From Runella limosa DSM 17973 (GTDB taxonomy: Bacteria; Bacteroidota; Bacteroidia; Cytophagales; Spirosomataceae): a DNA stretch of 64,000 nt. The notes under the pieces are model-generated. The model saw only the letters and a list, made by a program, of their open reading frames with translations, was not told the DNA's origin and made no database searches. The translations under genes and the position numbers were made by a program. Location: NCBI RefSeq assembly GCF_000482465.1, contig NZ_KI519425.1, positions 6,890 through 70,889 on the forward strand, written 5' to 3'. Below, one piece after another: positions 53,624 to 62,920 of the stretch (its first letter is position 1; every line of letters starts with the position of its first letter).

Positions 53624-55579
53624 TAAGAAAGTCCCGATTTTAACAAAGTTTTTACCAAGCAAATCTTTAATTTCGACACGATACACGTACGAGCCTTCGG
53701 GGGCGGGCTGGTCATTGAGCATTCCGTCCCACCCTTTTTTTATGGCATCCTCGGATTCAAAAAGCACTTCGCCCCATCGGTTATAGACAATCAGTCTTGA
53801 GGTGTTGACAAATTGCCCCTGCGCGGCAAAAAAGTCGTTGACATTGTCTTTGTTTGGCGAGAAGGCATCAGGAATAAAAACGAGAGCTCCTTTTACAAAA
53901 ACAAAGTAATTGGAGTAACTCAAAATACCTGGAATACCTTCAGGGTAAGCCAAAATTCTGTATTTGAAGAGCTGTTGGTCTGGATTATAGCTGCTTGGGT
54001 CAAAGTTCGTATTTCCACTTAAATCAATTTGGTACTTAGGATTCCCATTTTCATCAATGATTTCAAGTTGATATAAGCGCACAGGTGCTAAAAAGGGAGA
54101 GTCAACCGTCCAGTCAACGGAGGAGTTACTTTTGGAGTATAAATGAATCGAGCAGAACGGTTCACTTGGTTGGGAGCGATTTCCGCAACTGTTTTCGTAT
54201 TGAACTTTATAGCAGTACGACTGCGCATTGGGGTTGGCGGTGGGGTCAATAAATGTCAATTGGTTATTGGCAACCCCAACCTCTTGGTAATTATTGCTGC
54301 CATTTTCGGCACGTAAAAAAATGGTTTTGAACCGAGAAGGACTAGCGCCAGAATCGGGTGGGTTAATAATTCGTACTTCCACCTTTTGTTCATCTTCGAG
54401 GACAGAAGCAACAGCACTGGTAATTTTTGATGGAATGTTGCTTGAAATGGCTTGAACACAGCGCAGTTGCGAGACCGATTCAACGCCTCCCGCCAATGTC
54501 ACCGTGACTTGATAGCAATACTGATTTCCGCAGGTCACGCCGCGGTCAGTTTGGGTTGTTGTGGTACGATTAGTGACCACTGGGCTAGGGGTTCCGTTGA
54601 GGTTGACGCGGTAATTTTGAAATGAGGCCGCCTGTGGATATTCTTTCCAAGTGAGTACGTTTTGTTGATTTTGGGCTACTACCTCTAAGCTAGTGGCACA
54701 GACCACGCTGGAGGTAGTGGTGGTATTGTCGCAAACATCGTTGGTACTTAGGCGGAAACAGTAAGCGTTTTGTGCGGCGTTGATGGCGCGAATCGTCACC
54801 GTGGTGGTATCGTTGGTGGTTGCACTTTGGCCTGTGTTTCTGAACGTTCCCGTGGCACCTTCATCAATTTGAATGTCAGCTTTGATACCCGCACTCCCTC
54901 TAACAAGCACATCCACCGTGCCGTCGGGGCGAGTGGTTACTTTGCGGATTGATACGCCCGTTGCAGTGGAAGTATTCAAAATTACGTTGGTGTCTTTTTT
55001 GCAGGTAAGCGGAATATTACCAGGTGCAATACCCGTTACTGAAATCGTGGCTGCATTGGCATTAGTGGGATAAGCATAGGAAATAATGTAAGGGCTGTTG
55101 GCTTTGGAGACAGGAAGGTAAACTCCTCCGCCAAAATTAACCAAAAAAGATTCGTAGCCTTTGGTGGTAGAATCGTCGGCGATAGTGACTACCACTTTTC
55201 GGTCGCTACAGACTTGTACTTTATAATTAGGCGCTGTGACAGCTTCGACTACGCGGCAGGCGATGGCTCCTGTGCCCCCCGTACTTACCAGCTGGAGTAT
55301 GGTGTATTTGCCAAGTTTGGTATAACGATGTGATGTGGTGGCAGTAGCTGCATAGGGCGCTTTGGTAGGGTCACCACCTTTGTAGTCATAAATGTATTGG
55401 GCATTTTCTCCAACCGTTTTTTCTACATTGACATCAAATAAAAGACAACCAACAGACGAGCCTTTTACGATGAATCCACCATTGCCAATCGAAGCGTTTC
55501 GTTGAGCAGGGTCACACCAATCTTGCCCCAATACGGCTAGGCTTACCAAAAAGAAAAAAAGTACAAGAGATGATTTCAT
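53612..55579 (-). CDS. Secreted protein with gliding-motility-type C-terminal (CHU_C) domain
   Basis: 655 residues from ATG 55579 (MKSSLVLFFFLVSLAVLGQ, a signal peptide); the longer in-frame opening at 55969 runs antisense through ribBA and is rejected. The N-half has PKD/Ig-like modules (IYDYKGGDPTKAPYAATATTSHRYTKLGKYTILQL). The middle has fibronectin-III-like modules (QNVLTWKEYPQAASFQNYRVNLNG and VDWTVDSPF). The C-terminal 85 residues are CHU_C: IPDAFSPNKDNVNDFFAAQGQ, RLIVYNRWGEVLFES, WDGMLNDQPAPEGSYVYRVEI. CHU_C is the type-B T9SS sorting signal, so the protein is exported. About a dozen cysteines lie in the modules. Role: surface or extracellular structure, unspecified. Confidence 0.92.
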   Translation of the reverse strand: MKSSLVLFFFLVSLAVLGQDWCDPAQRNASIGNGGFIVKGSSVGCLLFDVNVEKTVGENAQYIYDYKGGDPTKAPYAATATTSHRYTKLGKYTILQLVSTGGTGAIACRVVEAVTAPNYKVQVCSDRKVVVTIADDSTTKGYESFLVNFGGGVYLPVSKANSPYIISYAYPTNANAATISVTGIAPGNIPLTCKKDTNVILNTSTATGVSIRKVTTRPDGTVDVLVRGSAGIKADIQIDEGATGTFRNTGQSATTNDTTTVTIRAINAAQNAYCFRLSTNDVCDNTTTTSSVVCATSLEVVAQNQQNVLTWKEYPQAASFQNYRVNLNGTPSPVVTNRTTTTQTDRGVTCGNQYCYQVTVTLAGGVESVSQLRCVQAISSNIPSKITSAVASVLEDEQKVEVRIINPPDSGASPSRFKTIFLRAENGSNNYQEVGVANNQLTFIDPTANPNAQSYCYKVQYENSCGNRSQPSEPFCSIHLYSKSNSSVDWTVDSPFLAPVRLYQLEIIDENGNPKYQIDLSGNTNFDPSSYNPDQQLFKYRILAYPEGIPGILSYSNYFVFVKGALVFIPDAFSPNKDNVNDFFAAQGQFVNTSRLIVYNRWGEVLFESEDAIKKGWDGMLNDQPAPEGSYVYRVEIKDLLGKNFVKIGTFLLAR

Positions 55580-55617
55580 AGATTTATGATTTCCGATTTC
55601 CTTCTCCCCAAAGAACG

Positions 55618-55625
55618 TATCTTTG
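55618..55625 (+). promoter_or_regulatory. -7 box of ribBA
   Basis: TATCTTTG fits TAnnTTTG and leaves a leader of about 100 nt. That leader was checked for the FMN riboswitch consensus (AGGGGCGG... start) and none was seen. Confidence 0.4.
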
Positions 55626-55730
55626 CAAAAGGTTGTTTTACTAACAAACTTACTACGAAAAGAATTACACGCACTACACAGAATCGTAAACATAAAACGT
55701 TGTTTTTCGCAAACTATTTTTATTTGATAC

Positions 55731-56978
55731 ATGGATAGCAATAATAATACCAATTCCATCAAGCTCGATACCATTGAATCGGCGATTGAAGACATTCGAG
55801 CAGGGAAAATCATCATTGTGGTCGATGATGAAGACCGTGAAAATGAAGGCGACTTCATTTGTGCGGCCGAAATGACCACGCCCGAAATGGTGAACTTCAT
55901 GGTAAAAGAAGGTCGTGGGCTGATGTGTGCCCCCCTTACCGTGGAGCGCTGCGAGGAATTGGGCCTCAAAATGATGGTGGGAGATAATACTTCTACGCAC
56001 GAGACACCTTTTACGGTATCGGTCGATTTGCTTGGTCATGGTTGTACGACGGGGATTTCTGCTTCCGACCGTTCTAAAACCATTCAAGCTTTGGTGGACC
56101 CTAACATCCGTCCCGAAGAATTAGGTCGTCCAGGACATATCTTTCCGCTTCGTGCCATGCCTGGCGGCGTACTTCGTCGCACGGGCCATACCGAAGCTGC
56201 CATTGATTTTGCCCGTTTGGCGGGTTTAAAACCTGCGGGGGTATTGATCGAAATTTTGAATGAAGATGGTACCATGGCTCGCTTGCCGCAATTGCGTGAA
56301 TTGGCCGATAAGTTTGATATGAAGTTGGTGTCTATCAAAGACTTGATAGAATATCGTCTTCAAAAAGAAACCCTTATCAAGCGCGAAATCGTCGTTGACA
56401 TGCCGACCGAATGGGGGCATTTCGACATGATTGCGTTTCGCCAAATTCACACCGATGAACTGCATTTGGCCCTTATCAAAGGTACGTGGGAGAAAGATGA
56501 ACCCGTATTAGTGCGCGTTCACTCATCGTGCGTGACGGGCGATATTTTTGGGTCATGTCGTTGCGACTGCGGGCCGCAATTGCACGCGTCGATGGAGATG
56601 GTTGAGAGAGCGGGCAAAGGCGTGGTTGTGTATATGAACCAAGAAGGCCGTGGCATTGGACTTATCAACAAACTGAAAGCCTATAAATTGCAAGAAAATG
56701 GCTTGGATACGGTCGATGCCAATATTGCCCTTGGATTTAAAATGGACGAGCGCGATTACGGTGTAGGAGCACAGATTTTGCGTGATTTGGGATTGAGCAA
56801 AATCAAACTCATTTCAAATAACCCTAAAAAACGGGTGGGTTTGATGGGTTACGGGTTAGAAATCATTGATTGTGTGCCCATCGAAATGCCTGCGAATCAG
56901 TACAATGAAGGATATTTGAAAACAAAGCGCGATAAAATGGGGCACCGTCTTACGCAGTTTGCAGCAGTAAAAGAATAG
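55731..56978 (+). CDS. ribBA: Bifunctional DHBP synthase / GTP cyclohydrolase II
   Basis: 415 residues with both halves complete. The N-terminal RibB part (about 10-212) makes 3,4-dihydroxy-2-butanone 4-phosphate from ribulose 5-phosphate: [17 protein letters not shown] and [14 protein letters not shown] are present. The C-terminal RibA part (about 218-410) opens GTP: zinc cysteines in [17 protein letters not shown], and [15 protein letters not shown] for catalysis. Together they feed both branches of riboflavin synthesis in the cytoplasm. Other rib genes are absent from the window. The promoter box at 55618 suggests monocistronic expression; no FMN riboswitch was found. Confidence 0.96.
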   Translation: MDSNNNTNSIKLDTIESAIEDIRAGKIIIVVDDEDRENEGDFICAAEMTTPEMVNFMVKEGRGLMCAPLTVERCEELGLKMMVGDNTSTHETPFTVSVDLLGHGCTTGISASDRSKTIQALVDPNIRPEELGRPGHIFPLRAMPGGVLRRTGHTEAAIDFARLAGLKPAGVLIEILNEDGTMARLPQLRELADKFDMKLVSIKDLIEYRLQKETLIKREIVVDMPTEWGHFDMIAFRQIHTDELHLALIKGTWEKDEPVLVRVHSSCVTGDIFGSCRCDCGPQLHASMEMVERAGKGVVVYMNQEGRGIGLINKLKAYKLQENGLDTVDANIALGFKMDERDYGVGAQILRDLGLSKIKLISNNPKKRVGLMGYGLEIIDCVPIEMPANQYNEGYLKTKRDKMGHRLTQFAAVKE

Positions 56979-57001
56979 CATTTGAGTGTCGAGGGTAGAG
57001 T

Positions 57002-57038
57002 GCAGAGTGTCGAATAAAAATCAAATTCGACACTCTGC
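57002..57038. repeat. 14-bp perfect inverted repeat of the GTCGAAT family
   Basis: GCAGAGTGTCGAAT (57002-57015) and ATTCGACACTCTGC (57025-57038) pair perfectly around AAAAATCAA. The words GTCGAATAAAAA, ATTCGACA and TCTGC are shared with the composite elements at 29216 and 30865, but the GGGTTG core is missing here. It lies between the convergent ribBA and beta-barrel genes and could terminate both. Confidence 0.75.
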
Positions 57039-57066
57039 ATTCGACATTGACATTCAAACGAAAGCG

Positions 57067-57723
57067 TTAGAACAATACTGCTCGAATCACCAATGGACTC
57101 GAAGTAGGATAAATGTTCTCCGCAGGATATGAAGGGTTCACCAAGCTGTTATAACTTAGGTTATACAACAACATCAGGTTAAATGCTTTGATAAAACGCC
57201 CGCCAATCGGAGTGGAATACGAAGCTCCGACCATGGCCGAATTAATCCAAGTGCGCTTACGCACGCCGCTGGCGTTGTAGTCGCGGTATTGGACATTAAG
57301 CGATTCGTATTCAGCGTTTAAGTTGATACTTTCATACACATTAAACATCCCAAACACCCGCCCGCCGTAGTTGTCGTAGCTACTTTTGAGGGTAGGAGAA
57401 TAGCGGAGTTGGGTGTATTGATACGTAAAACCTCCCCCTAAAGAAAGGCGATTAGTAACTTGATACCCCGCCACGGGTGAAACCCCGATGCTGGTCACGG
57501 TTCCAAACGACAGTGGGCCAATACTGCCTCCCAAGCGAAGACGGTCTAAGGCCGAAGGAGGACGCTCTGGATCCTGTTTGCGAGGAGGCGCGTCTAACAC
57601 TTTAATGGGGCCATCATTATTGGGTCGTACTGGTGGTGGAGGTGCGTCGGGGTTGGCTGTCTGGGCGGCGGCTCCAAATGCCCATAAGGAGGCCACGACC
57701 AATCCCAAAAATAATTTTCTCAT
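57067..57723 (-). CDS. Putative outer-membrane beta-barrel protein
   Basis: 218 residues with a signal peptide (MRKLFLGLVVASLWAFGAAAQ). A Pro-rich linker (about 25-62, PDAPPPPVRPNNDGP and PPRKQDPERPPS) precedes a barrel of about eight predicted strands: LRLGGSIGPLSFGTVTSIGVSPVAGYQV, LSLGGGFTYQYTQLRYS, GGRVFGMFNVYESINLNAEYESL. It ends in a terminal LVIRAVLF strand. I do not recognise a named family beyond OmpA-like eight-stranded barrels. It lies upstream-to-downstream with gldA on the same strand (gldA stop 79 bp before its start), so co-transcription is possible. Confidence 0.75.
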   Translation of the reverse strand: MRKLFLGLVVASLWAFGAAAQTANPDAPPPPVRPNNDGPIKVLDAPPRKQDPERPPSALDRLRLGGSIGPLSFGTVTSIGVSPVAGYQVTNRLSLGGGFTYQYTQLRYSPTLKSSYDNYGGRVFGMFNVYESINLNAEYESLNVQYRDYNASGVRKRTWINSAMVGASYSTPIGGRFIKAFNLMLLYNLSYNSLVNPSYPAENIYPTSSPLVIRAVLF

Positions 57724-57802
57724 AGTCTCAAATATAAAAAACGTTCAAAAGAGATTACGTTCAAAGGAACAATTCTGTTTCAAAAACGAAAAAAAAGGAG
57801 GG

Positions 57803-58513
57803 CTATTGCGTGGTAAGTTCTCGGAAGACTTCTTCCAACGGTTTACCTTCGCTGCGTAAATCGGCAAGTGTACGATTGGCCACGACTTGTCCCCGATTGA
57901 TAATGACTGCACGATCGCAAATGGCCTCTACTTCCTGCATGATGTGCGACGAAAAAAGTACGGTTTTTTCTTTTCCAACGCTTTTAATGAGTGTCCTAAT
58001 CTCAAGAATTTGGTTGGGGTCGAGCCCCGTGGTGGCTTCGTCCAAAATCAAAACGGGCGGGTTGTGAATCAGGGCTTGGGCCAAACCAACGCGCTGGCGA
58101 TAGCCTTTGGATAATTGCCCGATTTTTTTGTTTTGTTCAAGCTCTAGTCCACATATTTCTACCATTTCACTCACCCGCTGGCGCAGTTTTTCGCCTTTGA
58201 GACCATATAAAGCCCCCACAAAACGTAAAAACTCTTTGATGTACATTTCGGTGTAAAGCGGGTTGTGTTCAGGTAGATAGCCAATCGAGCGGCGTACTTC
58301 CATCGACTGCTTCGCTACGTCAAATCCACACACTTCTACGCTTCCGCTGGTGGCGTTGAGGTAGCCCGTCGTGATTTTCATAGTCGTCGATTTTCCCGCG
58401 CCGTTAGGCCCTAAAAATCCCATGATTTCTCCAGGCTTTACGTCGAAGCTAATGTCGTTGACGGCTTTTTGAGCGCCGTATAGTTTAGTGAGGTGTTGTA
58501 TCCGAATGGACAT
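57803..58513 (-). CDS. gldA: Gliding motility-type ABC transporter ATP-binding protein
   Basis: 236 residues with all ABC motifs: Walker A GFLGPNGAGKSTT (about 33-45), Q-loop region IGYLPEHNPLYTEMYIKEFL, signature LSKGYRQRVGLAQAL, Walker B PVLILDEATTGLDP and the switch His in SSHIMQ. IGYLPEHNPLY is characteristic of GldA-like ATPases in Bacteroidota. GldA partners the GldF/GldG membrane proteins. No such genes are adjacent here, unlike the usual gldFG pairing. It might instead serve another ABC-2 exporter. The start region overlaps nothing once the neighbouring T9SS gene is started at 58656. Confidence 0.8.
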   Translation of the reverse strand: MSIRIQHLTKLYGAQKAVNDISFDVKPGEIMGFLGPNGAGKSTTMKITTGYLNATSGSVEVCGFDVAKQSMEVRRSIGYLPEHNPLYTEMYIKEFLRFVGALYGLKGEKLRQRVSEMVEICGLELEQNKKIGQLSKGYRQRVGLAQALIHNPPVLILDEATTGLDPNQILEIRTLIKSVGKEKTVLFSSHIMQEVEAICDRAVIINRGQVVANRTLADLRSEGKPLEEVFRELTTQ

Positions 58514-58562
58514 GATTTTTCAGAATTGGGGCGAAAATACAAATTTCTCGTTTAGGGTCTTG

Positions 58563-58570
58563 TATATTTG
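58563..58570 (+). promoter_or_regulatory. -7 box of the T9SS cargo gene
   Basis: TATATTTG fits TAnnTTTG and lies 85 bp upstream of ATG 58656. This argues against the 56-codon longer opening from 58488, which would put the promoter inside the gene. Confidence 0.4.
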
Positions 58571-58655
58571 CTTGATAGAAAACTACAAAGAGAAGGGATT
58601 GTTGTATTGCAATGGCACAATTTTGGCGTATAACAATGTAACGGACTTGCGTTTT

Positions 58656-61142
58656 ATGAGATTGTTTAAACGGATTGGGGTTTTATTATTTTTAGGAGTA
58701 ATCGCTTGGATGAATACGTGGGCACAAACCCCGACGATTACCACAATGGACGTCAGCGGGGCAACGGCCTGTGCTGGGGCCACTTTGTCGGTGGCGTTTA
58801 CACCAGCCAATATCCCCACACCAGCCAGACGTACTTACACGGTGCAATTGTCAGGAACGGGCGGGACGTTTACAAGTCCTACGGCGTTGGCATCGGGAGC
58901 AACTAGCCCGATTGTGGTCACCTTGCCCGCCACAGCTCTTGGTGGGGAGTATCGCTTGCGCGTTGTTTCGGATACGACGGGGGTTACATCAACGCCAACT
59001 TCTATTTTTACCATGCTCAGACGCCCTACTGCCACACTCTCGGGCGATACCACGATTACGTTGGGTGGCACGGCAACCTTGACGGTTGCTTTTACAGGAA
59101 ATGGCCCTTGGACTTATACATTTACCAATACCAACACAGGTACTACGCTCACAAGTCCGCTCAAAGGGATTGTACAACCTACTGTGAGTACTACCTATGC
59201 ACTTCAGTCGGTTAGTAATGTGTGTGGTGCGGGTACAGTGGCTGGCAGTGCGCGGGTACGCGTTTTACCTATTATTACCTCTACTTTTGCATCTACTTCC
59301 GTTTGTGCAGGCTCGACGGCCACGGTGTCGTTTGTCACCACGGGCACGTTTGAATCAACGGCTGCTGTAACCTATACAGCACAGGTATCAGACTCGACGG
59401 GAAGTTTTACCAATTCCGTTGCGATTGGGACAGGCACAGCCAGCCCATTGCAAGTTACTTTTCCAGCTTCGTTGTTAGCAGGCAAAAACTACAAAGTACG
59501 CGTTATCGCCAGTGCCTCTGCTTCTTCGGTGAGTAGTGGCGTGTTTGCGGTACAGGCCTTGCCTACGGTTATATTGAGTGGTAACACGACGATTGGGGTA
59601 GGAGAAAGTGCAAAACTTACGTTGGACTTCACAGGAGAAGGCCCGTGGACGTACGTTTTGTCCAATGATCAGACGGCCACGGTAAACACTACCCCCGCCT
59701 TAGTGACGGTTAGCCCTACGACGACGACGACTTATTCTGTTAAATCAGTTCGTAATGCGTGCGGAACAGCCCCCACGCCGACAAGTACTGTTCTGGTAAA
59801 GGTCAATCCGCGGGTGAGTGCAGCCGACGTGGCCTTGGGTTCAGTTTGTGTCGGAAGTGTCATAAGTTTACCTTTTGTGGTAACGGGCACTTTTGAAGGC
59901 GCGGTTACTTATACCGTTCAGCTCTCAGATGCAACGGGTTCGTTTACAGCGCCTCGTGCGCTTGCAACGGGGACGAGTAGCCCTATTTCAACGACGATTC
60001 CTGCCAACGTTGCGGCGGGGGCGGCGTATCGTTTGCGGGTAGTCGCTAGTGTTACTTCAACATCGGTCAATAGCGCTTCTTTTATAATAAAAGTTAGACC
60101 AACGGCGGTATTGTCGGGTGCTGCTTCGGTCAATTTTGGTGAATCAGCAACCCTACCTGTGACACTAACGGGCGATGGCCCTTGGTCGCTTGTATTGTCA
60201 GACGGAACCACCGCAACTTCGGAAGTAACTCCTGCTCAAGTAATTGTAAAACCCACTCAAACGACGGTATATCAACTAACTTCGGTTCGAAATTCGTGCG
60301 GCGAAGGTACTGTTTCGGGGATTGCTTCGGTGACGGTCATTCCGCGCGTAGTTACCGAAAACATCACCTCAGGTATTTGTAGTGGAAAAGAATTTGAAGT
60401 AAAATTTTCGCTTGGTGGCGGAACCCTCCCAGCCAATACCGTATTTCAGGCGCAGTTGTCGGACAGTTTAGGGAGTTTTACCAATGCTGTTATTATCGGG
60501 ACGGGAAGCCGTAGCCCTATTTTAGCCAATATCCCTGCGATTCCGAACGCCAACGGTTACCGAATTCGGGTAGCGGTGGTTGGAAGTACAACGATTACGT
60601 CACAGCCGACATCGCCATTTCTGCTAGGACGCCGCCCTACGGCCGCACTGAGTGGAGGCGTAGCGACGCCGCTCAAGCCTGGGGATGAGTTGCTGCTCGT
60701 CGTTCAATTTACGGGAGATGCGCCTTGGACATATATAATGTCGGATAATACGACGGGGACGACCAACGAAACCCCCGTTTTGGTCACGGTCAAGCCTACT
60801 TTACCAACGACTTATACCCTCACTTCGGTGAGTAACTCGTGCGGGACGGGAACGGTATCGGGTAGTGTAACGGCCAATGTGGTGATTACGGGGATGGAAG
60901 AAGAACAAGAAAAAATCATACTAGGGCCTAATCCACTGACAGATCGACTACGGCTAACCATCGACATCCCTACCGCGACCGAGTGGCAGTTGGTCGATGC
61001 CCAAGGGCGTTTATTCCAAAGCCGTCAGTGGACAACGGGTGGATACCGAGATGAAATAAATACCCAAGCTCTACCAACTGGGCTGTATTTTCTTAGAATA
61101 AAAGTGGGTGATAAATGGCTTGAACGTAAGCTGTTGAAATAA
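58656..61142 (+). CDS. Repetitive secreted protein with type-A T9SS sorting domain
   Basis: 828 residues from ATG 58656 (MRLFKRIGVLLFLGVIAWMNTWAQ, a signal peptide). Four repeats of roughly 175-180 residues follow. Each pairs a module like TVQLSGTGGTFTSP...YRLRVVSDTTG with one like RPTATLSGDTTI...GPWTYT...TTTYALQSVSNVCG. Thr, Ser and Val dominate, as in surface beta-sandwich proteins. The last 75 residues are a type-A T9SS target domain (LGPNPLTDRLRLTIDIPTAT, LVDAQGRLFQSRQW, LPTGLYFLRIKVGDKWLERKLLK). The protein is therefore exported through T9SS and the domain removed. Ligand unknown. The gene is divergent from gldA and ends at a terminator-like stem. Confidence 0.9.
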   Translation: MRLFKRIGVLLFLGVIAWMNTWAQTPTITTMDVSGATACAGATLSVAFTPANIPTPARRTYTVQLSGTGGTFTSPTALASGATSPIVVTLPATALGGEYRLRVVSDTTGVTSTPTSIFTMLRRPTATLSGDTTITLGGTATLTVAFTGNGPWTYTFTNTNTGTTLTSPLKGIVQPTVSTTYALQSVSNVCGAGTVAGSARVRVLPIITSTFASTSVCAGSTATVSFVTTGTFESTAAVTYTAQVSDSTGSFTNSVAIGTGTASPLQVTFPASLLAGKNYKVRVIASASASSVSSGVFAVQALPTVILSGNTTIGVGESAKLTLDFTGEGPWTYVLSNDQTATVNTTPALVTVSPTTTTTYSVKSVRNACGTAPTPTSTVLVKVNPRVSAADVALGSVCVGSVISLPFVVTGTFEGAVTYTVQLSDATGSFTAPRALATGTSSPISTTIPANVAAGAAYRLRVVASVTSTSVNSASFIIKVRPTAVLSGAASVNFGESATLPVTLTGDGPWSLVLSDGTTATSEVTPAQVIVKPTQTTVYQLTSVRNSCGEGTVSGIASVTVIPRVVTENITSGICSGKEFEVKFSLGGGTLPANTVFQAQLSDSLGSFTNAVIIGTGSRSPILANIPAIPNANGYRIRVAVVGSTTITSQPTSPFLLGRRPTAALSGGVATPLKPGDELLLVVQFTGDAPWTYIMSDNTTGTTNETPVLVTVKPTLPTTYTLTSVSNSCGTGTVSGSVTANVVITGMEEEQEKIILGPNPLTDRLRLTIDIPTATEWQLVDAQGRLFQSRQWTTGGYRDEINTQALPTGLYFLRIKVGDKWLERKLLK

Positions 61143-61151
61143 TAAAAACAA

Positions 61152-61184
61152 CCCCTTCTGACTCAGTAAACCGTTCAGAAGGGG
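61152..61184 (-). terminator. Terminator stem between convergent genes
   Basis: CCCCTTCTGA (61152-61161) and TCAGAAGGGG (61175-61184) form a 10-bp stem with a 13-nt loop. On the minus strand GTTGTTTTT follows, suiting the DUF4301 gene. On the plus strand only a weaker, delayed T-run is present. Confidence 0.7.
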
Positions 61185-61211
61185 CTAAAAAAGGCGTTTT
61201 TTCAATAAATC

Positions 61212-62720
61212 TTACGCTTGATGCTCTTTGCGGAGCAAATCGTTGACAGTTTTGACGGGGTTGAAGGTAATCAACGGAACTTCCACAAACACCGTATTCC
61301 AGTCAGACATTGAGCCGTTCCAAAGTCCTGGAAGTTCTTGGGCTTTGAGGTCTTTTCCGTCTTTTGATTTTTGGGTAATAAAACCCGTATTGGAGTCGCG
61401 ATAGCTCATCAACTCAAATTTCTTGCCTTTATAACCACGGAGAGAGCATACCAAATCAACGGGATTGAAGTGTGTTGCGGTATCGAAAAGCGCTTTTTGT
61501 GCAGCATCATCCATGTCAATTTGTGCCGATTCTACCACTTGGAGGGAGGTCGTGCCGTCGGGATTCGCCGCCCAGAAAGGCCCACCACCAGGTTCTCCGA
61601 CGTTTTTCACCATTCCGCACAAACGCACAGGGCGGTCGAGCTTCATGGCAAAATAAGCGAGTTTCTCGGTGTTTGAAAGCATCCAAAAATCTTTGGTAGG
61701 CTGCGTAAACATCGTCGTTTCGTAAAACTCCGACAGTTCGCTGATTAGGCTATCGCTGTTTTCACCTGCTTCGATGCGGGTCAAGAAATCAAAAATTTGC
61801 TGGCGGTATTTCAACAACAACGCCCCGAGGACTTTTTTGTACGTAAAAGTGGTGTCTTTGAGACTATCGGGTACTACGTTGTCGATGTTTTTGATGAATA
61901 CCACATCACCGTCTTGGTCGTCGAGGTTGGCCAAAAGCGCCCCGTGCCCCGCAGGACGGAACAACAAGCTACCATCGGCGTTGCGGAAAGGCGTGTTGTC
62001 CATGTTCACCGAAATGGTATCCGTAGAAGGTTTTTGTTCTGAAAAGCTCACTTCATAAGTGACGCTGTATTTTTCTTCAAAAGCAGGCCTTACTGCTTCA
62101 ATCAGGGCTTCAAAACGGCTGCGGTGCTCAGGTGAGACGGTGAAGTGTAGGCGAACAACTCCATTGGCGTTGGCGTAGTTGGCGCCTTCTACCAAATGCT
62201 CTTCTACGGGCGTGCGCGCACCTTCTTCATAGTTGTGGAATTTTAACAAACCTTTAGGAAGATTGCCATAATCTAGCCCTTTGCCACTCAAAATATAATC
62301 GGCAATTTGTTGGTAATTGCCACCGCTAATGGCCGTTTCAATGTCAACACCGTCGTTGGCCATGGCGGTTTTGAGGTCTTCAAAAAAAGCAAAATCACGA
62401 ATCCGCTCGCTAAATTCAGGGATAGATTTGTCGCTTTTTCCGTCGTCTTTGAAGGCAAAAAGAGACTTGAACATCCGCGTGGCAGCGCCCGAAGCTGGGA
62501 CAAACTTCAACAACGAAACGTTTTTGGCTTGTGCATCAAATTCATCGACAAGAGCGGCACTTTCTTCTTCACTTACGCGCACGATGCCGTCACCTACGGT
62601 AGCGGCCTTAAGAACTTTCAAAAAAGGGAAACCCGTTTCAAAATGAGAAATCTGCTGTTGGATGGTTTCAAGCGAAATGCCCTGTTTTTCGATTTGGGCG
62701 AGGTCTTTTTCAGTAAACAT
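61212..62720 (-). CDS. DUF4301 family protein
   Basis: 502 residues from ATG 62720 (MFTEKDLAQIEKQG, the family start); an upstream Met at 62762 is less likely. Cytoplasmic with no membrane segment. Conserved stretches recognised as DUF4301 are LLKFVPASGAATRMFKSLFAF near 80-100, KGLLKFHNYEEGARTPVEEHLVEGANY, LLFRPAGHGALLANLDDQDGDVVFIKNIDNV and RLCGMVKNVGEPGGGPFW. The PASGAATRMFK and GHGALL parts look like a nucleotidyltransferase or sugar-nucleotide pyrophosphorylase fold. Function unknown; the family is almost limited to Bacteroidota. Confidence 0.85.
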   Translation of the reverse strand: MFTEKDLAQIEKQGISLETIQQQISHFETGFPFLKVLKAATVGDGIVRVSEEESAALVDEFDAQAKNVSLLKFVPASGAATRMFKSLFAFKDDGKSDKSIPEFSERIRDFAFFEDLKTAMANDGVDIETAISGGNYQQIADYILSGKGLDYGNLPKGLLKFHNYEEGARTPVEEHLVEGANYANANGVVRLHFTVSPEHRSRFEALIEAVRPAFEEKYSVTYEVSFSEQKPSTDTISVNMDNTPFRNADGSLLFRPAGHGALLANLDDQDGDVVFIKNIDNVVPDSLKDTTFTYKKVLGALLLKYRQQIFDFLTRIEAGENSDSLISELSEFYETTMFTQPTKDFWMLSNTEKLAYFAMKLDRPVRLCGMVKNVGEPGGGPFWAANPDGTTSLQVVESAQIDMDDAAQKALFDTATHFNPVDLVCSLRGYKGKKFELMSYRDSNTGFITQKSKDGKDLKAQELPGLWNGSMSDWNTVFVEVPLITFNPVKTVNDLLRKEHQA

Positions 62721-62893
62721 GGGTTTGAATAAGATTATACTGTTTAAGGTTCGGAGATACAAAATCGTATTATGACTACAAAAACTTGGACTTTGCGCTA
62801 AAAATAAGGAAGATTCAGGGATGCAAACTATAAAATATTTGTTAATCCTTCGACCGTTCGATAAAAAAAGCGGTTAGAAATGATTTTCCGTAC

Positions 62894-62901
62894 TAACTTT
62901 G
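62894..62901 (+). promoter_or_regulatory. -7 box of the NUDIX gene
   Basis: TAACTTTG fits TAnnTTTG, 19 bp before the start codon, predicting a very short leader. Confidence 0.4.
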
Positions 62902-62920
62902 TATAAAAAAGCGGCTTTGT

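Noticed and set aside
55626-55730. FMN riboswitch before ribBA
   Set aside because: The conserved AGGGGCGG...CCACCGG elements are absent from the leader.
55580-55969. N-terminal extension of the CHU_C protein from 55969
   Set aside because: It would be antisense to ribBA; a perfect signal peptide starts at 55579.
58488-58655. Upstream start of the T9SS cargo protein
   Set aside because: It overlaps gldA, contains the -7 box and hides the signal peptide that begins at 58656.
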